This document shows positions 16,757 through 25,246 of a stretch of 64,000 bases of DNA, piece by piece. Origin of the DNA: JABCYV01 sp963696025 (GTDB taxonomy: Bacteria; Acidobacteriota; Terriglobia; Terriglobales; Acidobacteriaceae). The translations under genes were made by a program, and so were the position numbers. Where the stretch lies: positions 1-64,000 of the forward strand of contig CAVOII010000005.1 of NCBI GenBank assembly GCA_963696025.1, written 5' to 3'. Below the pieces are notes generated by a model, which saw only the letters and a program-made list of their open reading frames with translations, had not been told where the DNA came from and did no database searches. The stretch's first letter is position 1, and every line of letters begins with the position of its first letter.

Positions 16757-18545
16757 CCCGGCATTGCGAAATATCGCGACTGACCACGCCTTCAGCGGAG
16801 GGAAATCACGGTTAGATATATTGCGGTGCGTAAACTAAATCCAATTTTTTGATAAACCACTTTTGCGCCATTCTCAGACTTGACGTGAAGAAAAGGAGTC
16901 TTTCCCGCCGCCTGAATCTGAGCTGCGAGAAACGTCGTCAGGTCCCGCGCATATCCGCGCCCGCGAAATTCGGGATGAGTGCACACCGCGCTGATTTCCA
17001 CGAATCCTGTGGATCGTAATCGCTCGCCGCCCATTCCGACCAACCGCCCATCGTTCGCTCGTATCCCGAAATACCTTCCCATCTGGATGGTTTGCGGCAA
17101 GAAGGGGCCTGGTTCGGTGGCAGCAGTGAGTTCTAGCATTTCGGGGACGTCCGTCGTCCCGAGTGGAAGCGGCGCTACAGGCGGTGGGGCTAGTGAAGCC
17201 TCACAGATCATCTGGTCGATCCACCGAGAGCGGTCGACTTGCCAGTCGCCGGGCAGATCGAGGGGACTGGCGGTAAATAGCGCGACGTGCTCGCCGGGAC
17301 TGACCAGCCGTTGTAAATCGGCGAATGCGTCATTCGTGGGGTGAAGCAAAGCCGCCAGCGGTGAAACATCCGACGGATATCGTCGCGCGAGGCCGTGTGA
17401 GCGGGCGAGAAGGCGGTGTTCCGTTGTCAGCGCAAACCAGATCGGGTTGTCGAGAGACTCTAACATCCGTTGCGTACGATCGTCTTTCACCGGGCCAATG
17501 TCTCAAAGTCCCGTTGGTGTCTAGCAGAACAAGAACGCGAGAACTCTTTTTGGATTCAACACAGCAAACTGCGGGTTCACGATTAGCACGACCTCGATTC
17601 CCAATAGCCAAGTCTGGCGCCGTTTATACTTGCAATATTCATGACGCCAATTTTTTCTCGCTTCAGCCCAGCCACTCAATGAGGAGCTGGTTCAGCCGGT
17701 CGGGCGCGTCCGATTGAATCCAGTGGCTTGCGTCATCAATCTGCTCGTAGCGCCACCGTGCTTTCACGAATTGTCCCGACATCCTCATGCGTTCACCGTC
17801 GAGGTAGTGATCATTTGAGGACCAGATGCCGAGAGTTGGAGCTTCCACGGGTGGCAGTTTGGGAGGCGACTCCGGTAGGCGCGGCGCGAGGTTCGCCCGG
17901 TACCAGTTCAGCGATGCCTTTAGAGCATCTGGTCGGGACAGATCTGAGATGTAACGATCGACATCACCATTGCTTCGGAGCATTTCCCGGAACAGCGCCC
18001 AGTTGTCGCGCTGCAGCCACGCCTCCGCAATTCCCTCGAACTGGAAAAACAGCTGGTACCAGGCCATCTCCCGCTGCCGCAACGTATATGGCGCAAGTGG
18101 ATGTGGCACCGAAAGAACGACAAGCCTGCGAACGCGATTCGGGTGGGCAGTAGCTGTCAGCCATGCCACAGAGGCTCCCCAGTCGTGAGCAACAATGTCC
18201 GTCGCGTCGATACCTAGCGCGTCGAGAATGCCGACCAAATCGGCAACCGCGTTTTGCAAAGAATACGCGGCCACTCCTTCTGGGCGATCGGAGCGTCCGA
18301 AGCCACGCTGGTCCGGTGCGATGGCGCGGAAGCCATTCGCAACGAGGAATGGAATCTGGTTGCGCCAAAGATACGAAGAGTCCGGCCACCCATGTAGCAA
18401 GAGCACCGGCTTACCGCTGCCGTGGTCTTCTACATGAAGGGAAACGCCGTCTCGCGCAATACGATGCTCCGTATACCGAGGCGTCGACGGGCTTGCTGGA
18501 ACCAGCTGACTTTCACGTTCAAGACCTCCGCCAAACGTTGTTTTT
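16757..18545 (-). repeat. module B of the 2-kb inverted duplication
   Basis: Inverted copy of 245-2375. It contains the GNAT and hydrolase genes but lacks about 340 bases. The deletion joins GGCTATTGGGAATC (start of the second hydrolase relic) to GAGGTCGTGCTAATCG (middle of the small peptide gene). On the hydrolase side this copy continues into a true N-terminus with a Tat signal, so B is probably the parental form at that end while A preserves the longer middle. Confidence 0.85.
16792..17490 (-). CDS. GNAT-family N-acetyltransferase (module B copy)
   Basis: A 232-residue paralogue of the 1643-2341 product with a few substitutions. It keeps EISAVCTHPEFRGRGYARDL (acetyl-CoA loop) and the NGAKVVYQKIGF end. 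The frame is intact from the GTG start, and the unchanged length and motifs suggest selection on both copies. It probably follows the hydrolase on the same transcript, 172 bases downstream. The substrate is unknown. Confidence 0.8.
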   Translation of the reverse strand: MKDDRTQRMLESLDNPIWFALTTEHRLLARSHGLARRYPSDVSPLAALLHPTNDAFADLQRLVSPGEHVALFTASPLDLPGDWQVDRSRWIDQMICEASLAPPPVAPLPLGTTDVPEMLELTAATEPGPFLPQTIQMGRYFGIRANDGRLVGMGGERLRSTGFVEISAVCTHPEFRGRGYARDLTTFLAAQIQAAGKTPFLHVKSENGAKVVYQKIGFSLRTAIYLTVISLR

Positions 18546-18637
18546 GTGAGGGCAGCAGTGGCGGCCAGTACGCCGCCAAACCCGGCAATGAATGAACGAC
18601 GGGAATTGACGGATTGTTGTTCACCGTGATCGTCCAT
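17663..18637 (-). CDS. alpha/beta hydrolase, epoxide-hydrolase type, with Tat signal (module B copy)
   Basis: A 324-residue intact version. The N-terminus NSRRSFIAGFGGVLAATAAL is a twin-arginine signal, so the enzyme is probably exported folded. HGWPDSSYLW, DQRGFGRSD and VAHDWGAS (nucleophile Asp), plus the DASHW histidine near the end, give the epoxide hydrolase/dehalogenase layout. GGAGAAGGGC precedes ATG 18637. It was probably the source of the truncated copy at 162-1136. The physiological substrate is not inferable. Confidence 0.9.
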   Translation of the reverse strand: MDDHGEQQSVNSRRSFIAGFGGVLAATAALTKTTFGGGLERESQLVPASPSTPRYTEHRIARDGVSLHVEDHGSGKPVLLLHGWPDSSYLWRNQIPFLVANGFRAIAPDQRGFGRSDRPEGVAAYSLQNAVADLVGILDALGIDATDIVAHDWGASVAWLTATAHPNRVRRLVVLSVPHPLAPYTLRQREMAWYQLFFQFEGIAEAWLQRDNWALFREMLRSNGDVDRYISDLSRPDALKASLNWYRANLAPRLPESPPKLPPVEAPTLGIWSSNDHYLDGERMRMSGQFVKARWRYEQIDDASHWIQSDAPDRLNQLLIEWLG

Positions 18638-18776
18638 ATGCCCTTCTCCATCAAGTGGAAAATACGATCAGCAATCGGCGCGAAGCGGTGTGGCTGATCT
18701 CCCGCGTACCCACCCCAATCTGGAGCCGGTAAAATCTCACAGCAACAAGCCGCGGACGCGATGCCGTCGCCCCGCC

Positions 18777-19298
18777 CTAGGCAGCGGCATCCTCGAAGAT
18801 CTCTATCAACTTCTCGTCGAGCAGAGCGGGTACAGACGACGGCCGTGTCTCCGGAAATTTGCTGAAAAATGCAGACGGTAGGTCCATGTCGATCCGTGTC
18901 TCCTCGCCGTCCCGCTGGGACACACAGATGCGCACGGGAGCGCCCAGGCCGGCGGCACCGGTGTACTGGAACAAACCACGTGCGATGACAGCGTTCCCGA
19001 CAAGATAGAATTTCGACTCGATGGGAATCCCCGCGAGGCGCATTGTGGAGCCCTGCTCGAAGTCCCAGAAGATTGCCATCGGCTTCGAAGTAGACTCGAC
19101 GTAAGCTTCGACACCCGCGCGGTTGCCGTGCGTCACGAATTCCATCAGTTTGGGGGTGTGGAAGCGCTGCATGCTGCTCTCGATCGCTTGAGTAACCTCG
19201 AAGAAGGACTTGCGCGAGCGTATGGTGAGGAGGACCCCATCGTATTTGGTTCTCGTCGTCTGTGGGGAGACTGCGACTGCTTTGTCTGTCGTTTTCAT
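18777..19298 (-). CDS. DUF302-like protein
   Basis: A 173-residue protein whose pattern YDGVLLTIRSRKSFFEVTQA, ..ESSMQRFHTPKLMEFV, RAGVEAYVESTSKPMAIFWD, VRICVSQRDGEETRIDMDLP and AFFSKFPETRPSSVPALLDE resembles the DUF302 fold, a small alpha/beta domain that binds small molecules in some relatives. AAAGGAG precedes ATG 19298. It lies upstream of the hydrolase on the same strand with a 140-base gap. Assignment is by resemblance, with moderate certainty. Confidence 0.55.
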   Translation of the reverse strand: MKTTDKAVAVSPQTTRTKYDGVLLTIRSRKSFFEVTQAIESSMQRFHTPKLMEFVTHGNRAGVEAYVESTSKPMAIFWDFEQGSTMRLAGIPIESKFYLVGNAVIARGLFQYTGAAGLGAPVRICVSQRDGEETRIDMDLPSAFFSKFPETRPSSVPALLDEKLIEIFEDAAA

Positions 19299-19403
19299 TT
19301 GTGCGAACTTCTCCTTTGAGTTTCAATTTGCTTACGTATTGTATTTCGGCATACGACGACGAACCTCGCGTACTTCGGGCTCATCGCGACTGCAAATGAC
19401 ACA

Positions 19404-19787
19404 CTATTTACCGGCTGTCGACCCGCCATCGCTGAGAAGTAGATGAAGTGGGGTCAGCGGACCAAGCTCGATGAACTCGTGCTTCATAAGGCCCGCTTGG
19501 CCTAACGGCAACTTTTCCATCAGAGTACGCGCCTCTTCGAGCGAGGTCACGTTCAAGAGGAAAACAGGGCCTGTCTGCGTCTGGCGAATCCACCATTGGT
19601 CGATCTTGCCAGCCAGATACAGTCGAAGCGTAGCTGGTACTTCCTTCGGAAAGATCTCCTTTATCTGCTCCGGTGTTGGAGGCTTCGTGAATTGCCCGAT
19701 AACCAGAATTTTTGTCGTCGGGACTACTGGGAAAATGCTCTTAGGCATTTCCTTGGCGTTGGCCGCCTTGTCTTGAACGTTCTCCAT
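19404..19787 (-). CDS. muconolactone-isomerase-like (ferredoxin-fold) protein
   Basis: About 127 residues from ATG 19787, which has AAGGAGGAAC upstream. VPTTKILVIGQFTKPPTPEQ, RLYLAGKIDQWWIRQTQTGP and FLLNVTSLEEARTLMEKLPL followed by HEFIELGPL show the layout of the muconolactone delta-isomerase/YciI-like dimeric alpha-beta barrel (QWW...GPVFLLNV..LEEA...MEKLPL). Catalytic identity is uncertain, since many such proteins are stand-alone and uncharacterised. Confidence 0.65.
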   Translation of the reverse strand: MENVQDKAANAKEMPKSIFPVVPTTKILVIGQFTKPPTPEQIKEIFPKEVPATLRLYLAGKIDQWWIRQTQTGPVFLLNVTSLEEARTLMEKLPLGQAGLMKHEFIELGPLTPLHLLLSDGGSTAGK

Positions 19788-19894
19788 ATCCAGTTCCTCC
19801 TTCAATACGCGACTGTGGCCTTCATTTGTATGTCCGCCTCATTTGTTCTTAGTCCGGGTGCACGACAAGCGCGTCGCTGCGACGTCGCGATCAC

Positions 19895-20158
19895 TCAATC
19901 CTTTTCTCTTTCCATCCATTCGCGAATATATGGAGCGCAATGTTCAAGTTTCGCGCCATCCGCTTCGCAACTCATAAAGAAGCGCATTACTTCGCGATCG
20001 ACCACGCCGACGTCTTTCAGATCAAGGACGATGTCGCGACGGTCCGTATGGAGTTCAAAAAGCCTCCTCAGTTCGTCTATCGCCTGGCTTTCGATTCGTC
20101 CACTTAGGATGAACACGGTGAACCTCCCTCGCGGCGTAGTCTCGATCCTAAAAGTCAT
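19895..20158 (-). CDS. STAS-like small protein (paralogue 1)
   Basis: 87 residues: FTVFILSGRIESQAIDELRR, DIVLDLKDVGVVDREVMRFF, CEADGAKLEHCAPYIREWM. This is the beta-alpha STAS fold of anti-sigma-factor antagonists, but the usual phosphorylatable serine in D.S..G is replaced (VVDREVMRF), so regulation by phosphorylation is doubtful. It lies 185 bases downstream of a sigma54 activator on the same strand. A paralogue with the same CxxYIR.W end lies next to the other sigma54 activator at 29724-29981. Confidence 0.7.
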   Translation of the reverse strand: MTFRIETTPRGRFTVFILSGRIESQAIDELRRLFELHTDRRDIVLDLKDVGVVDREVMRFFMSCEADGAKLEHCAPYIREWMEREKD

Positions 20159-20343
20159 CGATCAGTCCATTTGACCGACTTGCGGTCGTGGCTGTCGTGC
20201 ACTCTATGCCTTTCCATCCGAGCACCAACGACGAGTGGTGCAACCGAGTGCCCATTAGATCTCACTGAAAACAGGGCTTGAAAAGAAATTAGAGTGACAG
20301 AATGTTGGGAGTGCGCCAGGAATCTGGGAGTTCAACAGGGGCC

Positions 20344-22479
20344 TTACCGGATGGTGTGCTTCCTGATGTTGAGTTGTTTGATCTTAAGATCCAGCGTCGA
20401 CCGCGGAATTCCGAGTTTGACAGCCGCGCCATTTGGTCCAGCAACTATTCCGTTGCTTTCCGCAAGAGCCGCCTCGATAAGTTCCTTTTCATAGTTGTGG
20501 AGGCTCTCGGTGAGAAGGTGTGACGACGCCCGGCGAGGTGCGTTGTGGCTTGAAAGCCAAGCCTCATCGATCCCAAAGGTATCCCCAGTGCAAAGAATAA
20601 CGGATCTCTCGACGATATTTTGCAGCTCACGAATATTGCCTGGCCAATAATAGGACTGGCAAAGCTTCAGCGTAGTCCTATCAATCTTGCTGATTTTCTT
20701 TCGCGCCTTCTCCGCATAGCGCTTCACGAAGTACTCGATCAGCATCGGAATGTCTTTTGTTCGTTGCCGGAGAGGGGGCACATCAATCGGGAAAACATTC
20801 AGCCGGTAAAAGAGGTCGCTCCGGAACACGCCGGCAGCGATGGCAGCCTCTAAATCGCGGTTTGTGGCGGCAATTACTCGAACATCAACGGGAATGACGC
20901 GGCTCCCTCCCACTCGTTCAAATTGGCGCTCTTGGAGAACTCGGAGCAACGCCAGCTGAGTTTCCGCGGGAAGCTCGCCGATTTCATCCAGAAACATCGT
21001 CCCGGAGTGCGCTAACTCAAAACGACCTTGTCGCCGCTGCAGGGCACCAGTAAAGGCGCCCTTCTCGTGGCCAAACAATTCTGAGGCGATAAGCGAGGAA
21101 GGAATCGCGGCGCAATTCACGCTGATAAAAGCGTGGCCGGCGCGGCGCGAACCCTTGTGGATGGCACGCGCAATGAGTTCCTTGCCGGTACCGGTTTCGC
21201 CCGTAATCAGCACGGTGGAGTCGGTGGGCGCGACTTTCGCAATGCTGGAAAGGACAGTTTTCAAGGCGGGAGAGGATCCCACGATCTCTTCAAACATGAA
21301 GACCTGATCGATTTGCTCCCTCAGGGCTACATTCTCGTCGTGAAGGCGGTCTTTCAGCCGATTGATTTCTTCGAAAGCCTTTCCTAATTCACCCTCAGAG
21401 CGCTTGCGGTCGTCAACGTCGGTCGCCAAGACATACCAACGGACAATGCGACCCTCGGCGTCACGCAGCGGACGAACTCGCGCGTGGAACCATCGGTAGA
21501 CGCCATCGGCTCGACGGCCACGATTCTCAAAATCAAACGGTTGCCCAGTTTCGAGCGCGCGCTCCCAGGCGTCGCTCGTGCGGCGAATGTCATCCGGATG
21601 AAAAGAGTTGTTTGTCGCCCAGTTCTGCAATTCCTCGGTCGTCTTGCCGAAATATTCTAGGATTTGGCGGTTGACCAGTTCGACCTCACCTCCCGCGGTC
21701 ATGACGGCAATTTGGCCCGGAATACTGTCGACGATCAGGCGCAGGCTCTCCTCGTTCCTCTTGATCTTTTCTAGTGCCAGCGCCAGGGCCGCCTGCGATC
21801 TTTGGCGTTCAATCGCGATCAGTGCAATGTGCCCTGCGCCCTCGATGAGTTCGATTTCGGCGTCCGTGGGTATGCGCGGCTCGGAGGAATATAGGGCAAA
21901 GGTACCGAGCACCTCGCCATCCTTCGTCAAAATCGGCTCGGACCATGCCGCGCGAATCCCGTTCTTAATGGCGAGGTCTCGATACTCATCAAGCCAATTT
22001 ATGTCGGTTGCAACGTCAGCGACGATGACTCGCTCTTTCAAAAGCGCGGCGGCGCCGCAGCAACCTGCGGGCGGAGAGATGGGCAGTGGGCTGACTACTG
22101 GGAGCCAATCGCGAGCGACACGGTTGCCGGCGGTATGCCACAGGCGTTCCCCGTCCGGATCCATCAACAAGACTGTTGATATCACCGGCGAAGCCTGAAC
22201 GTCGACGGAACAGCACAGATCGTTCAGTATGTCCTTTAGGCTCGCGCCATCGGCGATCATCTCTAGGGTTCGCTTCTCCGCGGCTAATAGGGATTCCGCC
22301 TGTGATGCGGTTCTTGTATTCGGCCCTTGTTTGGATCCAGAGCTGGCCGGATGGACCACGCCCGCGGCGTCACTGCGTTGTATTTTGTGGTTCGGCTTGA
22401 GTTGCGATTCCGCGGAGCTCATGACGTTCTCCATCTCGGTCCCGGGAAATGAACCGTTCATCATAAGGATGCGCGTCAA
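20344..22479 (-). CDS. sigma54-dependent activator with GAF and PAS sensors
   Basis: A 711-residue bacterial enhancer-binding protein. It has a GAF domain (about residues 65-220), a PAS/PAC domain (about 245-365, ending GRIVRWYVLATDVDDRKRSE), a short coiled coil (LKDRLHDENVALREQID) and an AAA+ domain with GETGTGKE (Walker A), ELFGHEKGAFTGA (sigma54-contact GAFTGA loop), GTMFLDEIGE (Walker B) and FRSDLFYRLNVFPI. A Fis-type helix-turn-helix closes it (GAAVKLGIPRSTLDLKIKQL). It should remodel sigma54-RNA polymerase closed complexes in response to a ligand or redox signal sensed by GAF/PAS. The architecture resembles FhlA-like regulators. The frame is intact. Confidence 0.93.
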   Translation of the reverse strand: MTRILMMNGSFPGTEMENVMSSAESQLKPNHKIQRSDAAGVVHPASSGSKQGPNTRTASQAESLLAAEKRTLEMIADGASLKDILNDLCCSVDVQASPVISTVLLMDPDGERLWHTAGNRVARDWLPVVSPLPISPPAGCCGAAALLKERVIVADVATDINWLDEYRDLAIKNGIRAAWSEPILTKDGEVLGTFALYSSEPRIPTDAEIELIEGAGHIALIAIERQRSQAALALALEKIKRNEESLRLIVDSIPGQIAVMTAGGEVELVNRQILEYFGKTTEELQNWATNNSFHPDDIRRTSDAWERALETGQPFDFENRGRRADGVYRWFHARVRPLRDAEGRIVRWYVLATDVDDRKRSEGELGKAFEEINRLKDRLHDENVALREQIDQVFMFEEIVGSSPALKTVLSSIAKVAPTDSTVLITGETGTGKELIARAIHKGSRRAGHAFISVNCAAIPSSLIASELFGHEKGAFTGALQRRQGRFELAHSGTMFLDEIGELPAETQLALLRVLQERQFERVGGSRVIPVDVRVIAATNRDLEAAIAAGVFRSDLFYRLNVFPIDVPPLRQRTKDIPMLIEYFVKRYAEKARKKISKIDRTTLKLCQSYYWPGNIRELQNIVERSVILCTGDTFGIDEAWLSSHNAPRRASSHLLTESLHNYEKELIEAALAESNGIVAGPNGAAVKLGIPRSTLDLKIKQLNIRKHTIR

Positions 22480-22800
22480 AAGCGGCGCATGCCGTTGCTG
22501 CGCACAATCTCATTCGATGATCAACCTGGGATTCTAGATTCGCACGAGTATCCAAGACGCGAGGAGCGCCAAGTTGCTGGATAACGGGCAAGCAGGAAGC
22601 AACCCAAGGTAAGAATTGCCGACCAACCGCTAACAATGCGAAGAACTCGTTCCGAAGAGCTTGGCGCGGTAGATTAGCCGGAATCGAATCATCATCGTTG
22701 ACTGGCACCTTCCGCCGCAACTCAGCAAGAAACACACGGGCGTGCTTAATGTTGCATATTTGGTCCGAATTTCCCTGAGCACGTCAATGACGATACCGCG
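22480..22800. other. gene-free stretch upstream of the sigma54 activator
   Basis: I see no convincing gene, repeat or RNA. A minus-strand open frame reaching into this stretch (22370-22735) overlaps the regulator's start and has no recognisable features. The regulator promoter should lie here, but I cannot point to a clear box. Confidence 0.3.
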
Positions 22801-24299
22801 TCAGGCAGCCATCTCTTCAGTCTTGGCGAAGGCCAGCAGCTTCATCAATTCGCTGATCTGGATGTTCTCCAGCGAACACACGGCAGCTTTGATTTTTCGG
22901 CTTAGTCCATCGTCTATGCGCGCCGCGACCATCTTGTCGAATTTCGCGTCGATCTCCTTCCAGGTGAATGGCCGCGCAGGGGCCCCGGGGAAATCTGAGA
23001 TTTCCTGGGTGAACGACGTGCCACTCTTGAGCCGGACGGTCACTCGGCTCGCGAGGTCGGCCGGGTAACGGGCCGTAAGGCCAGCGTCAGGTCGCACCGT
23101 GACCTTCTGCATCAAATCTTGGACATCTCGCTTTTCAATCCGGCTGGGCTCGAGTTGCGCCGGCTGCACATCGCCGTCCAAGAGCGCGACAGCCATGAGG
23201 TACGGCAGGCTGTGGTCGGCATCCTCCTTGGTGTGAACATCGTGCTTGGGACCGAATCGCCCGCCCCCGGTGAAATCGTAAGCGTCTTGGAAAACTTCAG
23301 CCTCGACGCTCACGATGTCCGCCGGATCAAATGGGTGTATCTTATGCAACGCGATCGTGCAGAACACGCCCGATTGTGCCGGAATCGCGGTGTTGTAAGT
23401 CTTTAAGGCCAACCGATCGAAGCAATCCAGTTTCACATTCTTCCACTCGATCTCGATCGATTTGCCCAGCGCATGCGCCAGCCCGTTTGTTCCCTCAATT
23501 ACATACTTCGGGCCGGTCACCCGCGGGACGCTAGAAAGACGGCGTGCATAGACGACAACGCAGTTTGGGACGAGTTCAAGCCCTTCCATTGCGAGATCGG
23601 CGTGGTGCGCACGACCAACAGCGGAATGACGTCACCGCAGATTTCGACGGCCGCCGCGGTTTTTGCCTCGTCCAGTTGCAGTGCCTTGGACGTCCCGGCT
23701 CCTATTGAGAATGAGAGCGGTGTTGTTAGGTCAAACCCCTCTTCCATGAAGGGAGCGACAGAAGTCAGTTCCGACTCGACTTGGTAGGCAACCGCCAGTG
23801 CGGTCAAGAATTCTTGGCCGGATCGCCCCGCGTGCTCGCACGCGGCCAAGACCGCTCCAACGTTGTCCGACGGGTGACACAGCGACACCGGACCAAGATA
23901 GCTGTCCATTAGGTCGACGTACCGCACCAGTGCCGTGTTGGCCGAAGCTGCATAGATGACGTTGGCATTTCCGCCGCCGATCAAAGTGCATTGCGCGTCC
24001 GAACCGCCGAACTGTTTGGCCTGTTCCACACAGGCCACCGTCGGAGCCGCGCCGAGAGCGTTGATCGCGCATGCCAAAGAATCGAGAACGCTCACTTTCA
24101 GGCGTTCCCGCCGCTCGGGAGTAAGGTCCTCGTAGCTCGCCCTGTACGAGAACATCGCGATTCCCTGCGCTTGGCTTTCGCCCGTGATGATCGGCTTGGG
24201 CTTCGTTGCATAGTGACCGGCGGTTTGGCCCACAGCTTGAGCTGGAACTCCTGACTGCAGACGAGGATCACTCTTGGGGCCTGCACCTTGTGTACTCAT
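22801..24299 (-). pseudogene. MmgE/PrpD family protein, single frameshift
   Basis: Two overlapping frames together make one full MmgE/PrpD protein (2-methylcitrate dehydratase/cis-aconitate decarboxylase fold). The first half (start 24299, GGAGGT upstream) has VLDSLACAINALGA, QCTLIGGG, CHPSDNVGAVLAACE and QWKGLNSSQTALSSMHAVFL ending at ASRG. The second half resumes in another frame with VTGPKYVIEGTNGLAHAL, LDCFDRLALKTYNTAIPAQS and the C-terminal domain. Inserting one G in the CGCGGGTGACC stretch near 23525 restores a continuous frame, so this is either one real deletion or a sequencing error. If intact, it would act on a citrate-like acid. Confidence 0.8.
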
Positions 24300-24516
24300 T
24301 GAGGTTTTACCTCCGGCACGACGCGGACATTTTGACTCCCGTTCACAAGCATCGTGATTGCGAAGACAAATATATGCGGCGAACGGCGTGACTTGTTCAT
24401 TTGGCCGTTTCTTTTCGAGTGGTCAATCTCGGCCCGGCAGCGACCTTCGCGCTGCCGGCGTCGGCCTTGATGACCACCTCGCGGCAGAGCTGCCGCCGCA
24501 GAAAGTTTTATTCCTG

Positions 24517-24945
24517 CTAAATCGGATTCTCCTCGAAAAGGCGAGCAACCATGACGGAATCGAGATACGCTCGAACCTCAACGATCATGTCATTCACAAA
24601 GCGACATACCCAACAGTACCGGTTGTCGAACCGCAGGCCATTCTTCGCCGTAGCTAGAGAATGCAACTCAACCACCGCCCAGTCCCCACTCACCAGCACA
24701 TGCTCAGTGTGAAGCTCCGCGCCTTTCGGCAAGACCTTCGCCAGCTTTTCGAAAGTATGGGCCAGAAAATCCGCCTTGCTGTGGTAATGACCGGCCAGCG
24801 GATGAGTCCCCTCAACGATCCAGTCCACGTCGTCCAAGACGTGATCGAAGAACCCTTTACCATCTCCGGATTCGAGATTCTTGAAGATTTCGCGAACGTA
24901 AGCAATGCTCAACTCCTGAGTTACAAAAGATCGTGCAGCAGACAT
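24517..24945 (-). CDS. SnoaL/NTF2-like protein
   Basis: ATG 24945 with GAAGGAGGT upstream opens a 142-residue NTF2-fold protein: YVREIFKNLESGDGKGFFDH, VLDDVDWIVEGTHPLAGHYH, SKADFLAHTFEKLAKVLPKG, VVELHSLATAKNGLRFDNRY. It matches the SnoaL-like domain used by limonene-epoxide-hydrolase-like and stress-associated proteins. The frame from 24960 adds five residues but the ribosome site favours 24945. Confidence 0.8.
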   Translation of the reverse strand: MSAARSFVTQELSIAYVREIFKNLESGDGKGFFDHVLDDVDWIVEGTHPLAGHYHSKADFLAHTFEKLAKVLPKGAELHTEHVLVSGDWAVVELHSLATAKNGLRFDNRYCWVCRFVNDMIVEVRAYLDSVMVARLFEENPI

Positions 24946-25246
24946 TTCGACCTCCTTCAAATATCGTGATCATCGGCCCAAAGAGTACCTAGAGCTAATC
25001 CCCGAAAAAATGCAATACAGGGAGTCCAGTAGAACGGGTAGGGGCTGGCCCACTTTTCCACAGCACTCCGTTTGAGGTTGCGAATACAGCTCCGGATCTG
25101 CCGCCGCTAACGTGGCGCTTTCCCCAGCGCCGAGCCAGAAAGGTTGCGGTTGTACCGCTGATCGCCATATCGAGAATTCCCGGCGGGAATCATCATGGAG
25201 GTAGACGCGACTCGCGCCGGACGTGTGTCGCCTTTGTGGGCTGCTG

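Noticed and set aside
18430..19326. 298-residue minus-strand open frame across the DUF302 gene
   Set aside because: It overlaps the DUF302-like gene and the hydrolase in another frame and has no family features; the 18777-19298 frame has a good ribosome site and motifs.
22370..22735. 121-residue minus-strand open frame upstream of the sigma54 activator
   Set aside because: It overlaps the activator start, has no ribosome site and no recognisable composition.
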